A stretch of 64,000 nucleotides of DNA from Heloderma charlesbogerti (GCA_026122225.1 JANEZZ010000302.1:372001-436000), one strand, 5' to 3'. Numbered from the stretch's first letter, positions 10,870 to 22,577 are shown. The notes: a model not told the origin generated them from the sequence alone. Translations and numbers: made by a program.

Positions 10870-13160
10870 CTTATTATTTTTAATGTATTTTCCCACAGAA
10901 CATTGACTTTTGTATGGAGGCTTATCAAGGGTTCTTCACTGAGAAGATCTCTAATGATACACAAGGTCTCCTCAAAAGGCAGCTTACTTTCCACTAGCGA
11001 ACTTCCCTTTGAAACACACAGCTGGAAGTTATGTGCCAAGTATGTCCTTCTAGGGCACACTTTCCATGTGTGTGAGGCACTGATGAAGCCCAAGAGACCC
11101 AGCTGTCACCCTAACTGGACTGAGCCTATGTACACATGCAGCAGAATGAAATGGTGCAATGGAATGTACCACTTCAGATAGACAGGAGGCCATTCAAAGA
11201 TAGTGTCCTTGTAACATATGCATGATAATGTATTTGTGTTTGAATTATAAAATGTTATCCAGATAAGTTAGAGTTTATAGAATGTTTGTGTATGAGTGCA
11301 AGGTGAGCGGGTCTTGTGAATGAGGGAATTCTAAGGTGTTTTAAAAACTAGAGAACTGACAGTTTAGCAGTTAGACAGGGTTTAGGGATTCAGAGAATGT
11401 AGATCTAGTTAATGGAGTTTGGGGAGAAGGGTTTAGAAGGGATAGGTAAGTTAGGAATAAGTATACAACAAGTGAAATTATATATGTATGTATATATGTA
11501 TGTATATATATCGTCGTGTGTTTAATAGAATTTTAGTTGTTTTATTATTATATATAATCCCATGTATCAGTTTAATTTATTAATGCTACCAAAATAGAAG
11601 AGTCTATTTTCCTGTTTACTACTCCTGTATTGGTTAAAGGAAACCTGTTAACTTATTGGGTGTTTCCTTAACACAAAGGAGAAGGGCTGAAGCTTTGAGA
11701 ATCAGTGAGGAAAACTGGCCAAAAAACTGAGGCAGACATCCTGTTGTTGTTGTTTTCCAGCTTCAACAGACAGGGAAACATCCAGTTTCAACTGGAGGGA
11801 GAATAACCCAGAGCAGGAACATAACAGGTCTCCACCTGCTAAGGAAGTGGAACTTCTTGTGAACAGAAAAGTAGCATACAAGGAGGAAAGGTTCCAACCC
11901 AGCCCCTTGCCGCTTTTCTGTTGAACACATTTGTTTGTTTTTTAAACGTAAAGAGAGAATTCAAAAGTAGCAATGCTTAAGAAATTTGTTCTTCACAAAT
12001 TCTGATATGAACTGACCTGATGCATATCTCCTGGACTAATGTGTGGATTGGAATATAGCTATCCTTTCAATTATGCATTCTGCCGCATTTTGCAATATTC
12101 TCAGTTCAAAAATATGTCTCAATAGTCAATATGCATTTTAAAAATGTGAGACAAAGTAGGTTCAGAAGTGGAGATCTTGAAAGAAAACACTTTAGAAATG
12201 CGTTTTTAAAGAAAAACATTTCAAATATACATATTTGAGAGTGAATTTTGCTGCAGATATTCTTTTAATGCAAATGAATGTGGAAATGGGATGGAACAGA
12301 CTTAATACACATGTGAAAGTTACATGGACCAGCTGGAAACAAACTGATCCATCTTTTTTTCTTTCTTTTTTTAATGTGATTTACCCCCTGCACCCAACTT
12401 GCATTCTGAAGTGGTACAGTCCATTTGATTTTGCCGGATGAGTATACCAGCTGAATGCATAGTTAAGGAGTAAGCTGACATGAAAAGAAAGAGAGAGAGA
12501 GAGAGAGAACTGTTCCTTGAATGAAGAAAGTTTTTAAAACACTGACTTACAGCAATAGGAATTGTTGTTGCTTAGACTGGAATTCTTTTTTTAAAAAATA
12601 TAACACAGACATTTTACTGTGTTGTTGTTGTTCCTTTCTGTTTCTTCTCTATTTCAGTTCTGCCTGCTAGGATATGCAGAACAACGCTGTATGAAGTTAA
12701 AAGGCTTTAAAAGGGAAAAAAGAAGGCAAGATCTGTTTATTCCCAGACTGAAGAAAAGCACATATCCCCAAACAGCCAACAGTCTTCTGATAAGGAAAAG
12801 CACAATGCCATATAAGTTGAGCTAAGTGCACAGTATTCAACAGGTTCCCCATGTGACCATATGTGCCTACAGGCACAAATGGTAGTTCCAAAAGAAAAGA
12901 AAAGAAAATTACAGAGTCACACAATTAGTTGGGTGAGAAAATTAATACTCCTGCTCTTGGAGGACTTTAATTGCACATATAAACTAAACATCCATTTGTT
13001 CTCTTCCATATAAAGTCACTGCACTCATCTAAAATGAATTGTGCTCTTCGGTTTTCCATTCCACTCCAATAGTACATGCACAGACCACACAAATGCCGCA
13101 GTGTATAGAAATCAGAGCATGCACTTAAAAAAGAAAGAGCCCCACATTTGCTATTTCAAT
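10870..13160. other. AT-rich, mostly unassigned sequence
   Basis: No gene or clear element. It contains (TATG)n near 11483-11510, a short (GA)n at 12488-12508, and stretches around 12000-12430 that share short phrases with 10480-10670 and 52090-52405 (for example a prefix of GGGATGGAACAGACTTA), hinting at an old shared interspersed repeat that I cannot name. Confidence 0.4.
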
Positions 13161-13164
13161 TCTG

Positions 13165-13335
13165 CCTTGATTGCCAAGATACATTTTTAAAAGTTTACTG
13201 CTGCGTTGTACAGAACAGCATTAATTGAGTGTTAACGAGCTGTCAGATCAGCTTCCCACTGTCCTTATTATTGGATGTCACAGTACCAGTGATGTCCCAA
13301 TTAAGCAGAACCTAAATGCTATTTAATAATATTAC
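13165..13335. promoter_or_regulatory. candidate conserved non-coding element
   Basis: A repeat-free AT-rich block has the texture of vertebrate conserved non-coding DNA: homeodomain-like words CATTAATTGAG and CCAATTAAGC around a palindromic GTTAACGAGCTGTC. This is inference from texture alone; only cross-species alignment can decide. Confidence 0.2.
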
Positions 13336-13462
13336 TGCTGTATACTAAACTTTCCCCTCAGTGTCATCCAACTCATTTATCAGGAGGTTTCCATTATCGA
13401 TGTTGTGATTACATAGTACAGGCAGTTTACTACATGGGAAATTCAGGCACTGTGGATTATAT

Positions 13463-13708
13463 GCCAGCGTGGTGTAGTGGCAAGAGTGTTGGACTAGGAG
13501 CTGGGAGATCCGGGTTCTAGTCCCCACTCGGCCATGGAAGCTCACTGGGTGACTTTGGGCCAGTCACAGACTCTCAGCCCAACCCACCTCACAGGGTTGT
13601 TGTTGTGAGGATAAAATTGAGAGGAGGAGGATAATGTAAGCCACCTTGGGTTCCTTGCAAGAGGAAAAAGGCGGGGTATAAATGCAATCAATCAATCAAT
13701 CAATCAAT
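13463..13708 (+). mobile_element. tRNA-derived SINE, full length
   Basis: The head is tRNA-like. An A-box-like stretch GTGGTGTAGTGGCAAGAGTG is followed by a B-box-like GGGTTCTAGTCC. Next come a conserved middle (CTTTGGGCCAGTCAC, CAGGGTTGTTGTTGTGAGGA) and a LINE-like 3' end CCACCTTGGGTTCCTTGC with GGCGGGGTATAAATG, then a terminal (CAAT)n run. The same SINE occurs in antisense at 18796. Transcription would be by RNA polymerase III; mobilisation would use a LINE with a matching tail. Family name uncertain. Confidence 0.85.
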
Positions 13709-13791
13709 ATGTACATAACCTCTTCGATTGTGAGCACATTCCATGAAGCTTAGAATCACTGCAGTACTGTGGGAGGAGTGATGCTTCTTGA

Positions 13792-13850
13792 CATGCTGCA
13801 CATGGAAGACTGGCTGAGGACGGTGGGAATTGTAGTCTAATGCATCTGGG
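13792..13850. mobile_element. fragment of palindromic MITE
   Basis: Carries GGGAATTGTAGTCTAATGCATCTGG, a decayed copy of one arm of the 37869-type palindrome. No partner arm. Confidence 0.35.
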
Positions 13851-13867
13851 GCAAACTGCAGAGTGGC

Positions 13868-14185
13868 TGTGTGCCCTCTTTTAAAGAGAACAGTCCTCTA
13901 TTTGATGGGGTATCAGAAGACAGTACTGTCTTTGAAGGTGTCCTCTATTTGAAGGGGCTGTCCAGTCCAAAATCTAAAGATAAAGGACCATAAGAAGGGA
14001 GGATGTACAAGGGAAGATGCTCATCAACAATTAACACCTGGACAACAGCTGAATGAGCAGGCACATGGGCCACCTGATCACGCTTTTCCCCACAATGGTG
14101 TGCAGTATTGTATTTCTATTTGAATTATGGTAATTATTTCTAAATGTGCATCTACACAAATAAATTAGCATATGCAACTATTCTG
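13868..14185 (+). repeat. unnamed interspersed repeat, copy 1 of 3
   Basis: This block and 19125-19480 share a series of phrases in the same order: ACAGTCCTCTATTTGA, AAGGTGTCCTCT, CATCAA with GACACCTGGACA, GAGCAGGCA, and GTATTTCTATTT with AATTATTTCTAAAT. A third, inverted and partial copy lies at 26226-26388. No coding sequence or terminal repeats are visible, and I do not recognise the family. The three copies show it is dispersed. Confidence 0.7.
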
Positions 14186-14189
14186 CAAG

Positions 14190-15040
14190 TTTGTATGTTC
14201 TTTGCCTTCTTTGTTTTGTTTTTGGCGATGTATGTCCTACTCCTACATTTTGGCAATGGCTGGGTTGGGGGAAGCTAACCTAGCCCAATGTCCTGTTTCC
14301 AACAGGGAACAGCCAGATGCCCCCTCCCCCAGAAACACACAAACCAGGGCATGAGGACAAGAGGCCTCTCCTGATGCTTTCTCCATATCAGCTGGTACAT
14401 GAAGGCATGCTGCTTCTAAATTGGGGTGGGTGGGTTGGAGGTGCAGTTAGTTATCACAGCTAATAGCAGGTTGTGAACTGACATTTAAAGAAGGCTGTCT
14501 AGCACCTTGACAGTATTGGGGAACCAGGAGAGGTTTGAAGAGCAGAATGGAGAGAACCGGTTGGGGGGGAGGGGGGAGAACATAGAATAGCCTGTGAGCA
14601 GCACAGCACACAGGTCCTTTCTCCATGAAGTTATCTGCCAGGGAGAAAAGGGGCTGGACCAAGCACAGGGCCAAGTCTTGGAACAAGACAGAACGCTTCC
14701 TAAGCCAACTGGGCCCAGGAAACCTAACTGTTTCTCTGAAGAGCTGCAGTGGCTCACATGGTAAGACTTTAACCCAATTTTCAGAAGGTCTGCTGTTCAA
14801 TTCCCCAATGGCTGACAACCCCAAAGCTCTCTGCTATTAGAAGGCACAGAATCCCTGTCCATATTGGGCTGTTCACACAAGCTCCTTCTCATCTCCAAAA
14901 TGACAGAGGTTTATTTGCTCCAGTACAACAGGTTTGGCAAAAGGAGAAGACATCTCCTCTGCTTCTCGCTGTCCAGGTGGGCCATTTGGGTTTGGGTAGA
15001 GTCTGTTTCTGGCTTGCTCTCCCTCTTGTGTCCCCACAAG
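14190..15040. other. mostly unassigned; weak tRNA-like head near 14745
   Basis: At 14745-14820 the text GCAGTGGCTCACATGGTAAG followed by CTGCTGTTCAATTCCCCA resembles A and B boxes of a decayed tRNA-derived SINE, but no tail is recognisable. The rest is plain non-coding sequence. Confidence 0.35.
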
Positions 15041-15376
15041 TACGTAAGAACAAAAGAATTTAAGAAGAGCCATGCTGGATCAGACCAAGGGCCCATCCAG
15101 TCCAGCATTCTGTTCACACAGTGGTCAACCAGCTGTCGAACAGGAACCCATAAGCAAGACACAAGTGCAACAGCACCCTCCCACCCATGTTCCCCAGCAA
15201 CTGATGTACATAGGTATACCACCTCTGATACTGGAGGTAGCATAGAGCCATCAGGACTAGTAGCCATTGATAGCCTTTCCCTCCAGGAATTTGTCCAAGC
15301 CGCTTTTAAAGCCATCCAAACTGGTGGCCATCACTACATCCTGTGGTAGCAAATTCCATAGTTTCACTTTGCGCTA
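15041..15376 (-). mobile_element. CR1-type LINE 3' end
   Basis: Antisense copy of the CR1 3' end seen in sense at 22578. From its left edge it reads AAGAAGAGCCATGCTGGATC, TCCAGCATTCTGTTCACACA, then the antisense of the C-terminal coding end (GGATGGCTTTAAAAG in sense). The copy stops within the coding part, so it is strongly 5' truncated. The 8-base terminal repeat is reduced to TAAGAACAAAAG. Confidence 0.8.
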
Positions 15377-15379
15377 GGT

Positions 15380-16090
15380 ATCCTTTGTTATCCCATCTTC
15401 AGAAATGTATTCATGCAGAAGGTCTCCCTATGCTCAAGCGGGTGCTGCTCGCAATTGCTGGCATCCCAATTCTTGTTTTGTTTTTTCTGGCAGAGGTACC
15501 AAGCAATCATCAGCTGTAATTATTCCAGAACTCATCACAGATGGAATTTGGAGGTTCTCAGCCTTAAAACAGAATTCATTATTCAAATTTTAAATCTGGC
15601 CTTCTGTAGGGAGCTCCGAATAGACTCGTTACTGAATTCTGAGGTGTTGCAGTTTGGTTGGCTCAATATTCTGATCTAATGTTACTAGTGGCTATTCCAA
15701 AAACCACCCAAGCTTTCAATGGCTCCACCTGTTTGGACCATTTCACACATTTGGTGCTTCTCCAGGAGAGGCTTCTGTGGCACTGTCAGTGATGCCTTCC
15801 ACTCACAGCACCCCCACCCATGTTTCCCCACTGCTTCTTCTGCCTCTTTCTTTACCATGGAAAATCCATTAAGGAAAAAGAAAAGACAGTGCCTTTGTGA
15901 GTCTTAATAATAGGAGCCCTCTGTCTGGAAGCCCCCATTTTGTCTCACCAAACCTGTGCTTGCCACCAGAAGGGATATATAGGCAATCTGAAGAGCAAAG
16001 TGTTATGAGACACGTCTTTTCAAACACCCATTTGCAACCTCCAGTGTACACTTAAAACATCTTGTGTGAAGGAGCCCTGATTATGCCTCT
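15380..16090. other. no recognisable feature
   Basis: Unassigned non-coding sequence with no pairable repeats. Confidence 0.5.
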
Positions 16091-16099
16091 ATGAATGTA

Positions 16100-16326
16100 C
16101 CAGGTGGACCAAAAGTAGGTATACAGTTGTTCAGAATGTTGATAGGAGGGGGAGAGAATGTGTGAGCAGAAGATGTGTGGGTGGAGTCAGAATGACGGTT
16201 GGGAAGAATGAGTGACAGGGAGTGACAGTTAAATCAGTTAAGTGTAGAGAGTGAGGGGAGTGAGGCCCTTAAGTAGGTATACAGTTGTTTAGTTTTTTAC
16301 TGTATACCTACTTTTGGACCACTCTG
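16100..16326. mobile_element. mariner-type MITE (227 bp)
   Basis: The ends are long inverted repeats: GTGGACCAAAAGTAGGTATA on the left and its near-exact complement TATACCTACTTTTGGACCAC on the right. They are flanked by TA on both sides, the TSD of Tc1/mariner elements. The interior is GT/GA-rich and has no transposase. A second copy of the subterminal text AAGTAGGTATACAGTTGTTT lies just inside the right end, giving a doubled end. Confidence 0.85.
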
Positions 16327-16329
16327 TAT

Positions 16330-17155
16330 ATTATGCATCAACACATGGTGGTGTAGTAGAGACAGGGCTCACAGGGATGCACCACCAGGCCTTTTTGATT
16401 AGCAGGGACCATGATGTCATCTGCCGCCACCACCACTACCCCCTTCAAACTGCTGTGTTATCTCTGAGTTGAGCTGCAATCCTCACAGTAGCTGGGGGGT
16501 GGGGATGAATTTCCCCAGCCACAATATATTGTACCGGGTTGTAATGCAAAGTGTTTGGAGCGGCTAGGTCTTGAATGGACAATTAAGACCCATTCGCTTT
16601 ACAAAGACCAATCCTGGTGGAGATAAAAAGTGCTAGAACCAGTTTCTTGATATGGATCAATCCAGCTGCCTGAATTCTGGGACTCTCCATGGTGGTGTGG
16701 CTATTGGCAACTGTCATGATGAGTGCCTGCAGTTCAAAATTTCCCACTTCACCACTGTCCATACAATGTCTGTATTCTTTCTTGCAATATAGCAGGCTCT
16801 GTCCAAGACGTGTATGCATGTGTGAGGGGGGGAGGAGGGAGAGAGAGAGAGATTGCCAGGCTGGCCAGCTTATTGATATATTTATGGTGGTGTTTTACAT
16901 GTTACTGTTTGTTTTTTAAGATGATGATGATGATGCATTGTCCTGCCAAAGGTATTTGCTTTAGACTGTTTAATTAAAATCGAAAAAGCTATAAGTTCTA
17001 AAACATGAAATAGAACAAATTCATCTGAGTAGGGTAGCCAAAATCATTGAATTCCCATTGTTCCCAAGCCTTTTTCTGCCCAAAGCATTCTTCTCCCAGA
17101 CTAGCTCATATCTTGCATTGGAGCTGGTTTGGGCATGGAAAGAGGGTAGGAGGTA
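16330..17155. other. no recognisable feature
   Basis: Unassigned non-coding sequence with a (GA)n run near 16840 and (GAT)n at 16920-16935. Confidence 0.5.
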
Positions 17156-17159
17156 AAGC

Positions 17160-17536
17160 CATAAAGGGCAGGGGGAGGGACAAATCTCAGGCCCATGGAC
17201 CAAATCCCCCCTTTCTTGGCCAAGGTCTCCTACTCTCCTTCCCCCCGACCACCAATTATTTGGTGGTTTCCCAGCCTTCCTTGGCAGGGTTCCTTTTCCA
17301 ATCTCAGTTGTTGAAATGCCTCTCCTAAGGTTTACTTACTGACACTAAGAGCTTTAAGCTACAAGATGCAGGTTTGTTTGTTTGTTTGTTTGTTTTATAT
17401 AATGTTGGCCCTACTCACTCTGGCTTTGGCCCCACCCCCTTTTGCATTTGGCTCTGCCGACCACTGAAATGCAGCCCCCGAGAGGTTCTCTGGGATTGAA
17501 TTCGGCCCTCAGGCTGAAAGAGGTTCTGCACCCCTG
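17160..17536 (+). mobile_element. hAT-type element of the 1878/4503 family, left end eroded
   Basis: It shares GTTGAAATGCCTCTCCTAAG, GGCCCCACCCCCTTTTGC and the right end GGTTCTGCACCCCTG with the copies at 1878 and 4503. A left terminus with matching TSD could not be fixed. A (GTTT)n run at 17371-17394 interrupts it. Confidence 0.55.
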
Positions 17537-17539
17537 CCA

Positions 17540-18710
17540 TAACTGATGCAAGCTGATGGAAGGTTTAGTATCCCTTCATAATGCACCCTTCTGGGCACGT
17601 TCCTTCATCCTCCCACTTTGTGGTCAACACACTCCAGGAAACAAATCTCCAGGCCATCACTACTTTGTTAATAAACGACTAGCTTCTTTACAACTGCAGA
17701 TTCTAGGAAACTCTCAGCCTGCATAGAACCAGATAATCCACACATCTACAGTCGAGGAGATGAAGTGGAAGTTAGAGAAGTTACCAGCAGTCTGGGCATG
17801 AACTTCATGGCCAGACTTGCTTCGCAGGGATGCCCCTCCCTTAGGGTGGCTCCCTCCTACATTGGCTTCCATGAGTGGCCAGCCTGGCGGAGTGTCTGAG
17901 CCCTGCCCTTAACTTTTCCTGCTTCACTCTGTGAAAGACCCAAGCGTCCCGCCTCAAGTCACACCCCTCACCCTCCTCCTCCTCCTCCTCCTCTGAAACT
18001 TGAGTTCTCATGGTGGAGGAATGGGGGAGCCATTCAGTCTGGGCCATTTGTGTGTCAAGGTCTTGGGAAGAAAGTCTCCCCATATCTGGGCTCACTAGGG
18101 AGGGTGCCTCCCTCTGTTCTTACTGTTCCCATTCTGATTCTGAATCTGAGCTGCCAGACATCACCACACACTCAGATTCATTCCAGACACTTTCATTGTC
18201 AAAGCCAGACACCCCCCTCCCCAGCCCTGCTTTATACATGAATGGATTAGGGGTTTCCCCATTCCTCCCCTTTGTTTATCTGGTTTGCTCTGCCTTGTAT
18301 TCTACTCCTCCTCAATTATGATTTTTTCTAGGGGTGTGTGTGTTAAAATTAAATTGCAGAATTGGAACATGGACAGTTTGCTGCAGCTTTCATCCTTTCC
18401 ATCAATTTGTATCTTTCCCCTTCCTCTGTGTTAACCTGCATGCATTGCTAAAACATACAGAAATTCAGTCCTGGGGCATGATCATGAAAAAAAGAATAAT
18501 CATGCATGTGATTGCATCAAGATTGCTTGTTTGTATCAGTGTGCACGCTAGTAATTGTAGGGGGGGATGATCTGAATGAACTGAAATACTTCACATGTGC
18601 ACAGTATTTCCTAGAAAATTCAGATATAACAACATGGAACAAAGAATTCCTAGGATAGTGCTTTGAAGACTCTAAAGTGCTTTGCATACAATATCTGGTT
18701 GTAAATCCAT
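17540..18710. other. no recognisable feature
   Basis: Unassigned non-coding sequence; a (CTC)n run at about 17970-17995 is the only simple repeat. Confidence 0.5.
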
Positions 18711-18712
18711 GA

Positions 18713-18795
18713 AGCAGGGGTAGGTAATCTGGTTCTCTCCAGATGTTTTAGACTACAACTCCCATCATCCCCAGTCAACATGACCAATAGTTGGG
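18713..18795. mobile_element. left arm of palindromic MITE cut by a SINE
   Basis: The text CCAGATGTTTTAGACTACAA and CTCCCATCATCCCC is the arm of the 37869-type palindrome, followed by the start of the return arm (AGTTGGGGAT). The SINE at 18796 begins immediately after, and no complete return arm is found beyond it. Confidence 0.6.
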
Positions 18796-19043
18796 GATTA
18801 TTTATTCATGTATATATTTATTACATTTATATCCTGCCTTTTTTCCTCCTTAAGGAACCCAAGGCGGCGTACATAATCCTTCCCCTCTCCATTTTTATCC
18901 TCACAACAACAATCCTGTGAGGTAGGTTTTGCTGAGAGTCTGGCCCAAAGTCATCCAGTGAGCTTCCATGGCTGAGTAGGGACTAGAACCTTGATCACCT
19001 GACTCCCAGTCCAACACTCGAGCCACTACACCACTGGCTCTAG
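18796..19043 (-). mobile_element. tRNA-derived SINE, antisense copy
   Basis: Reverse complement of the SINE at 13463. It starts with the AT-rich tail and TATCCTGCCTTTTTTCC, passes AAGGCGGCGTACATAA and CTGGCCCAAAGTCATCCAGT, and ends in the tRNA-like head (GGGACTAGAACC, then ACACTCGAGCCACTACACCA). Diverged but full length. Confidence 0.8.
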
Positions 19044-19124
19044 AAAGTAGGACACCTTCATTCAGCCTCAGATGTTTTGGACTACAATGGACTTACTGTG
19101 CTACAAAAGATCTGGAGCTTGACA

Positions 19125-19480
19125 GAAGGTGACCCACTTTATACAGCACAGTCCTCTATTTGAAGACCTGCTGGAGGACAGTCCTCTATCTGAAGGTGTC
19201 CTCTGTGATGGACTGCCCAGACCAAGTCTCATTTAAAGCTGAACCACCATAAGATGGGAGAGCAACAGGGACCTTGCAGTTGTCCATCAAGAGCTGACAC
19301 CTGGACAGCAGACTGAGCAGGCATACAGGTCACCTGGACAGTCTTTTCGCTATGCCAAGATGTACTGTATTTCTATTTACATTATAGTAATTATTCCTAA
19401 ATTTGCATTTATGCATATAAAACAGCAAATGCAAATATTATGCAAATGGATGTTCTCTTTGGTCCTCTTTTTTTGTGATG
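19125..19480 (+). repeat. unnamed interspersed repeat, copy 2 of 3
   Basis: Collinear with 13868-14185 and more diverged at its left end (ACAGTCCTCTATTTGAAG occurs, then a second ACAGTCCTCTATCTGAAG, a small internal duplication). It ends in an AT-rich stretch with ATGCAAATGG. Confidence 0.7.
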
Positions 19481-19484
19481 CAAT

Positions 19485-20755
19485 TCCTCTTTGGTGATGT
19501 GTAAGTGGCTACCCTACCACAGATGCAAAGTAAAAATAAGCTCCACAAATGGATGGGAGATGGGACTCTGTATCGGAGCAAATGCTCTGGCTAGAAGAAA
19601 AGGAGAGCAGTTGCATAAGTTAATTGCCTTGGGAGGTTTTCCATGTAAGGTAGCTAATGACACATACACATGCACACATCATCGGGCCATGTGCTCATAC
19701 CTAGTCCAGGAAGCCAGAGGCAGAGAGCAAAGCTGGTGGCTGCTGGATTCTAGGTGGCAAATGACATCCCTTCTGCTGCCCAGCAATGGCCTGATCAGGT
19801 TGCTTTGCAATCACGTATCAACTGGTATCAACTGCTCCCTTGAAGGATTCAACCTTGAAAGCCATATAAAGCTTTTTGCTCTCTCAGTGTGTCTGTCAGG
19901 TGCAGCTTGCAGCCTGTTCATAACAGAGCAAAGCGCATTATGGACATAATCCAACATGGAGTTGGAAACAGGCTTAAGCACATTTGACTCCCCTTTGGAT
20001 GGTGTCCTATGTTAATAATTTTACACTGGAACAATCCAGAGAACAAGGGAAGGGGAGGTCTCACACACACACACACACACACACTAGTGTTGGGGTATCG
20101 TTTTAGCAAGGATTTTATTAGTTATGTTTCTATTTACATCAGGACGCAAGGCCCCATTCACCTATATATTTAGCAGCTCCAGTTCTAAGTGAAGTGCAAC
20201 TTACATGTGCACATGGGAAGATATATGGGAGATGCGCCATGTGCACGTGGGAAGAGATATGGGACATGTGTCATATACACATGGGGAGAGAGAGTATTGG
20301 AAATGCATAGGCAGAGATGATTCCTTGGGTCCTCCTCACCTAATATTTGCTGAACTGACAGGCAGGGATTGGGATGGGAATGACCCATGCGGTTGGCCGC
20401 TCCTATGCATTTCCAGCACATTCAGGCACATACCCCAGAGGCATGGGATCACACCACAGAGAAACCACTCCAGTGCTGCTGGTGGTATCTGTAAATGGGG
20501 CATACGTTTTTACCTATTTAAAATAGTTAATGTTGGGCACCCCTGTTGCCAGACATCTGTGGGGTTTTACAAACATATTCAGTTTGATAACTAAGAATAG
20601 ATCATCCAGCTTCAGAGGCAGCTGTGCCACCCCATAGTCACAAAGAGTAGGGAAAGGGGCTCCTCCATCGAGTGGTTCCACCTTCCTACCACCAAGGGGA
20701 AGTGGGAGAATCTCTGCCTCCACTGTTTCAGCTTGCCACCTCTGTTCAGATAATG
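19485..20755. other. mostly unassigned; (CA)n and a short minisatellite
   Basis: (CA)n occupies 20062-20084. At 20203-20295 a unit of about 37 bp (CATGTGCACATGGGAAGATA...) is repeated about 2.5 times with changes. No gene or transposon is recognised in the remainder. Confidence 0.6.
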
Positions 20756-20759
20756 GCAC

Positions 20760-21025
20760 CAGGTTGGCTCTTGCTTCCCTGCATTTAATTGGCATTAAAG
20801 ATTAAAGAGCAGATTACCAAAAGCAATCACAAAGAATCCACTTGTCTATATTTCACAACAGCTCACAAGCGGTTTGATATTTGCTGTCAGCTGGCATTTA
20901 ATTACAGTGCCAGATTCAGAGAATATAATTGACAGAGCGCTGAGGACTAATTCTTGAAAAGAGATGCTTTTTACCATGCGACAATGTGCTGGCTAATTGA
21001 CGCAAACTTCCTCTTTTACAAAGGA
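20760..21025. promoter_or_regulatory. candidate conserved non-coding element
   Basis: A compact, repeat-free block contains AGATTAAAGAGCAGATTA, GGCATTTAATTACAGTGCC and TATAATTGACAGAGCGC, dense in TAAT-type homeodomain words and with a small inverted repeat GGCATTTAATTACAGTGCC. This texture is typical of deeply conserved vertebrate enhancers, but conservation was not tested. Confidence 0.25.
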
Positions 21026-21144
21026 AGGAGATTTGTTAGGGCTTCTTCTTGTAGCTTCTGTCTTTCCCAAGCATGCACATCCTCACAACTGCAGATCACA
21101 CTACCTGGATTTGGACTAGAGGAAGGACCCCACACACACAGAGA

Positions 21145-21245
21145 GAGAATCATAGAATTGTAGGTTTGGAAGGGGCCTATAAAACCATCGAGTCCAACCC
21201 CCTGCTCAGTGCAGGTATCCAAGTCAAAGCATCCCTGACAGATGG
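21145..21245 (-). mobile_element. CR1 LINE 3' fragment, classic type
   Basis: It reads AATCATAGAATTGTAGG, TTGGAAGGGGCC, ATCGAGTCCAACCCCCTGCT and CAGTGCAGG, the antisense of the well-known 3' end of CR1 LINEs of birds and reptiles, whose terminal repeat is ATTCTATG. About 100 bp only. It differs from the other CR1 copies here, which end in TTCTTATG repeats. Confidence 0.8.
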
Positions 21246-21256
21246 CTGTCCAGCCT

Positions 21257-21298
21257 CAGAGAGAGAGGGGGGGGAGAGAGAGAGAGAGAGAGAGAGAG
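21257..21298. repeat. (GA)n microsatellite
   Basis: An almost pure GA run with one G8 interruption, directly after the CR1 fragment. Confidence 0.9.
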
Positions 21299-21332
21299 CT
21301 CTAAGTCACATATCCATGGGGTACCAGACTTA

Positions 21333-21438
21333 CAATGGGTTGTATCCAATGGGTTGCATTCAATGTTAGTCTAACTAAAGTCCCATTCATTTCAACGAGT
21401 CTACTCTAAGTACAACTAACATTGGATACAATCCAATG
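21333..21438. mobile_element. palindromic MITE of the 51590 type
   Basis: The inverted arms TTGTATCCAATGGGTTGC and ACATTGGATACAATCCAA flank CATTCATTTCAACGAGTCTA. The central text TCCCATTCATTTCAA is shared with the palindromes at 31061 and 51590. No TSD could be assigned. Confidence 0.65.
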
Positions 21439-21439
21439 A

Positions 21440-22335
21440 CTATTTCCAGCCTGATCTTTAGGTCTGTTTACTCAAAGGAAATCCCAGGTTCAGTGCAATG
21501 TGACCTCAAACATGAATACAACAGGATTGCTATTTTAAAAGTCCAGCTAATGGAAACCCTCCAGTTACTCATATAGCTGGGCAAGATCCATGGTATAATT
21601 TGCATTGCAATGCTTGATAGACTGGTACATGATCTCACAAGTTAATTGTAAGGATGGAAAGAAATCTGCAAAATGTCAGGGGCATTGCTTGAGGTGGGGA
21701 AGAGAGGTTGTTTTGTGGACACCTGCCATTTTTATCAAAATGTTCATTTAAAAGGGAAAGAGAAAGACACAATTCTGTGAAATACGCCAGGTTTCTAAAG
21801 TGTGGGTGTCTTCCAAAACAGAGAGTGAGAGGATTAAAAAAAAAAGCCATCTCCCCCATTTTGAAAGACACCAAATTTGGCTTCCACCAGGTTGCCTGTC
21901 CTAGCATTCAAGAACTACACACAAGTCAGCAAATATCCTCCATGTCCCAAGATCTAAAATCAATCATACTTTCAGTAGTACTATTTTTAGTAGTGCTATT
22001 TTTAGCTACTATATACAGAAAAAAAAATGGATAAAGCCTCCCCCATTGGCATTCTAATGAGAAACACCCCTGGCTCTATGGAATTAGAGGATTTTCATGG
22101 ATACTATTCAATAGTCCCTCCTCAATAGGAAAAATAACCTCCCTCGTTGGAAAACCCATTAATTGGCCTCTTCTAACAAGGACTTAAAAGCTTGTATTGG
22201 TTCACTGCTGTGATTTATTGGTTAAAATGTCTTAATCGTGGGTCTTTACGGAATTGTTTTGACTGGATTATCATCAACGCTGGCTCCTGTGAAAGGGAAC
22301 TGCTGGGGGAAAGATATCCCTCTCTCTACAACAGG
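21440..22335. other. no recognisable feature
   Basis: Unassigned non-coding sequence. No transposon ends, SINE head or recognisable frame. Confidence 0.5.
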
Positions 22336-22343
22336 AGAGGAAC

Positions 22344-22508
22344 TTGTGGAGGCTGGTGGCTCTGATATCAGTGGGGTGGTAAATATGCTTTGTGTTTCAG
22401 TCAGAACCCATCAGAACTCTCAAGGAGCTTTACAAGGTGCTTCTGCAACTTTGATAGCTCCTTTAGAATACTGATGGGTTCTGACATTGGAGCCACCAGC
22501 CTCCACTG
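22344..22508. mobile_element. hAT-type MITE of the CAGTGGAGGCTGG family
   Basis: The left end is GTGGAGGCTGGTGGCTC (first two bases changed to TT) and the right end is GAGCCACCAGCCTCCACTG. The flanks AGAGGAAC and AAGGGAAC match at 6 of 8 positions. The interior shows TCAGTCAGAACCCATCAG pairing with ATACTGATGGGTTCTGAC. Confidence 0.75.
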
Positions 22509-22577
22509 AAGGGAACCTATGGCCCTCCAAATGTTGGACTCTCATCAGCCCCAGCAACATCTGGAGGGCCACAATTA
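22509..22577. mobile_element. small palindromic MITE remnant
   Basis: GGCCCTCCAAATGTTG and CAACATCTGGAGGGCC are inverted copies around CTCATCAGCCCCAG. It belongs to the 37869 type and lies between the MITE and the CR1 that follow each other here. Confidence 0.6.
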
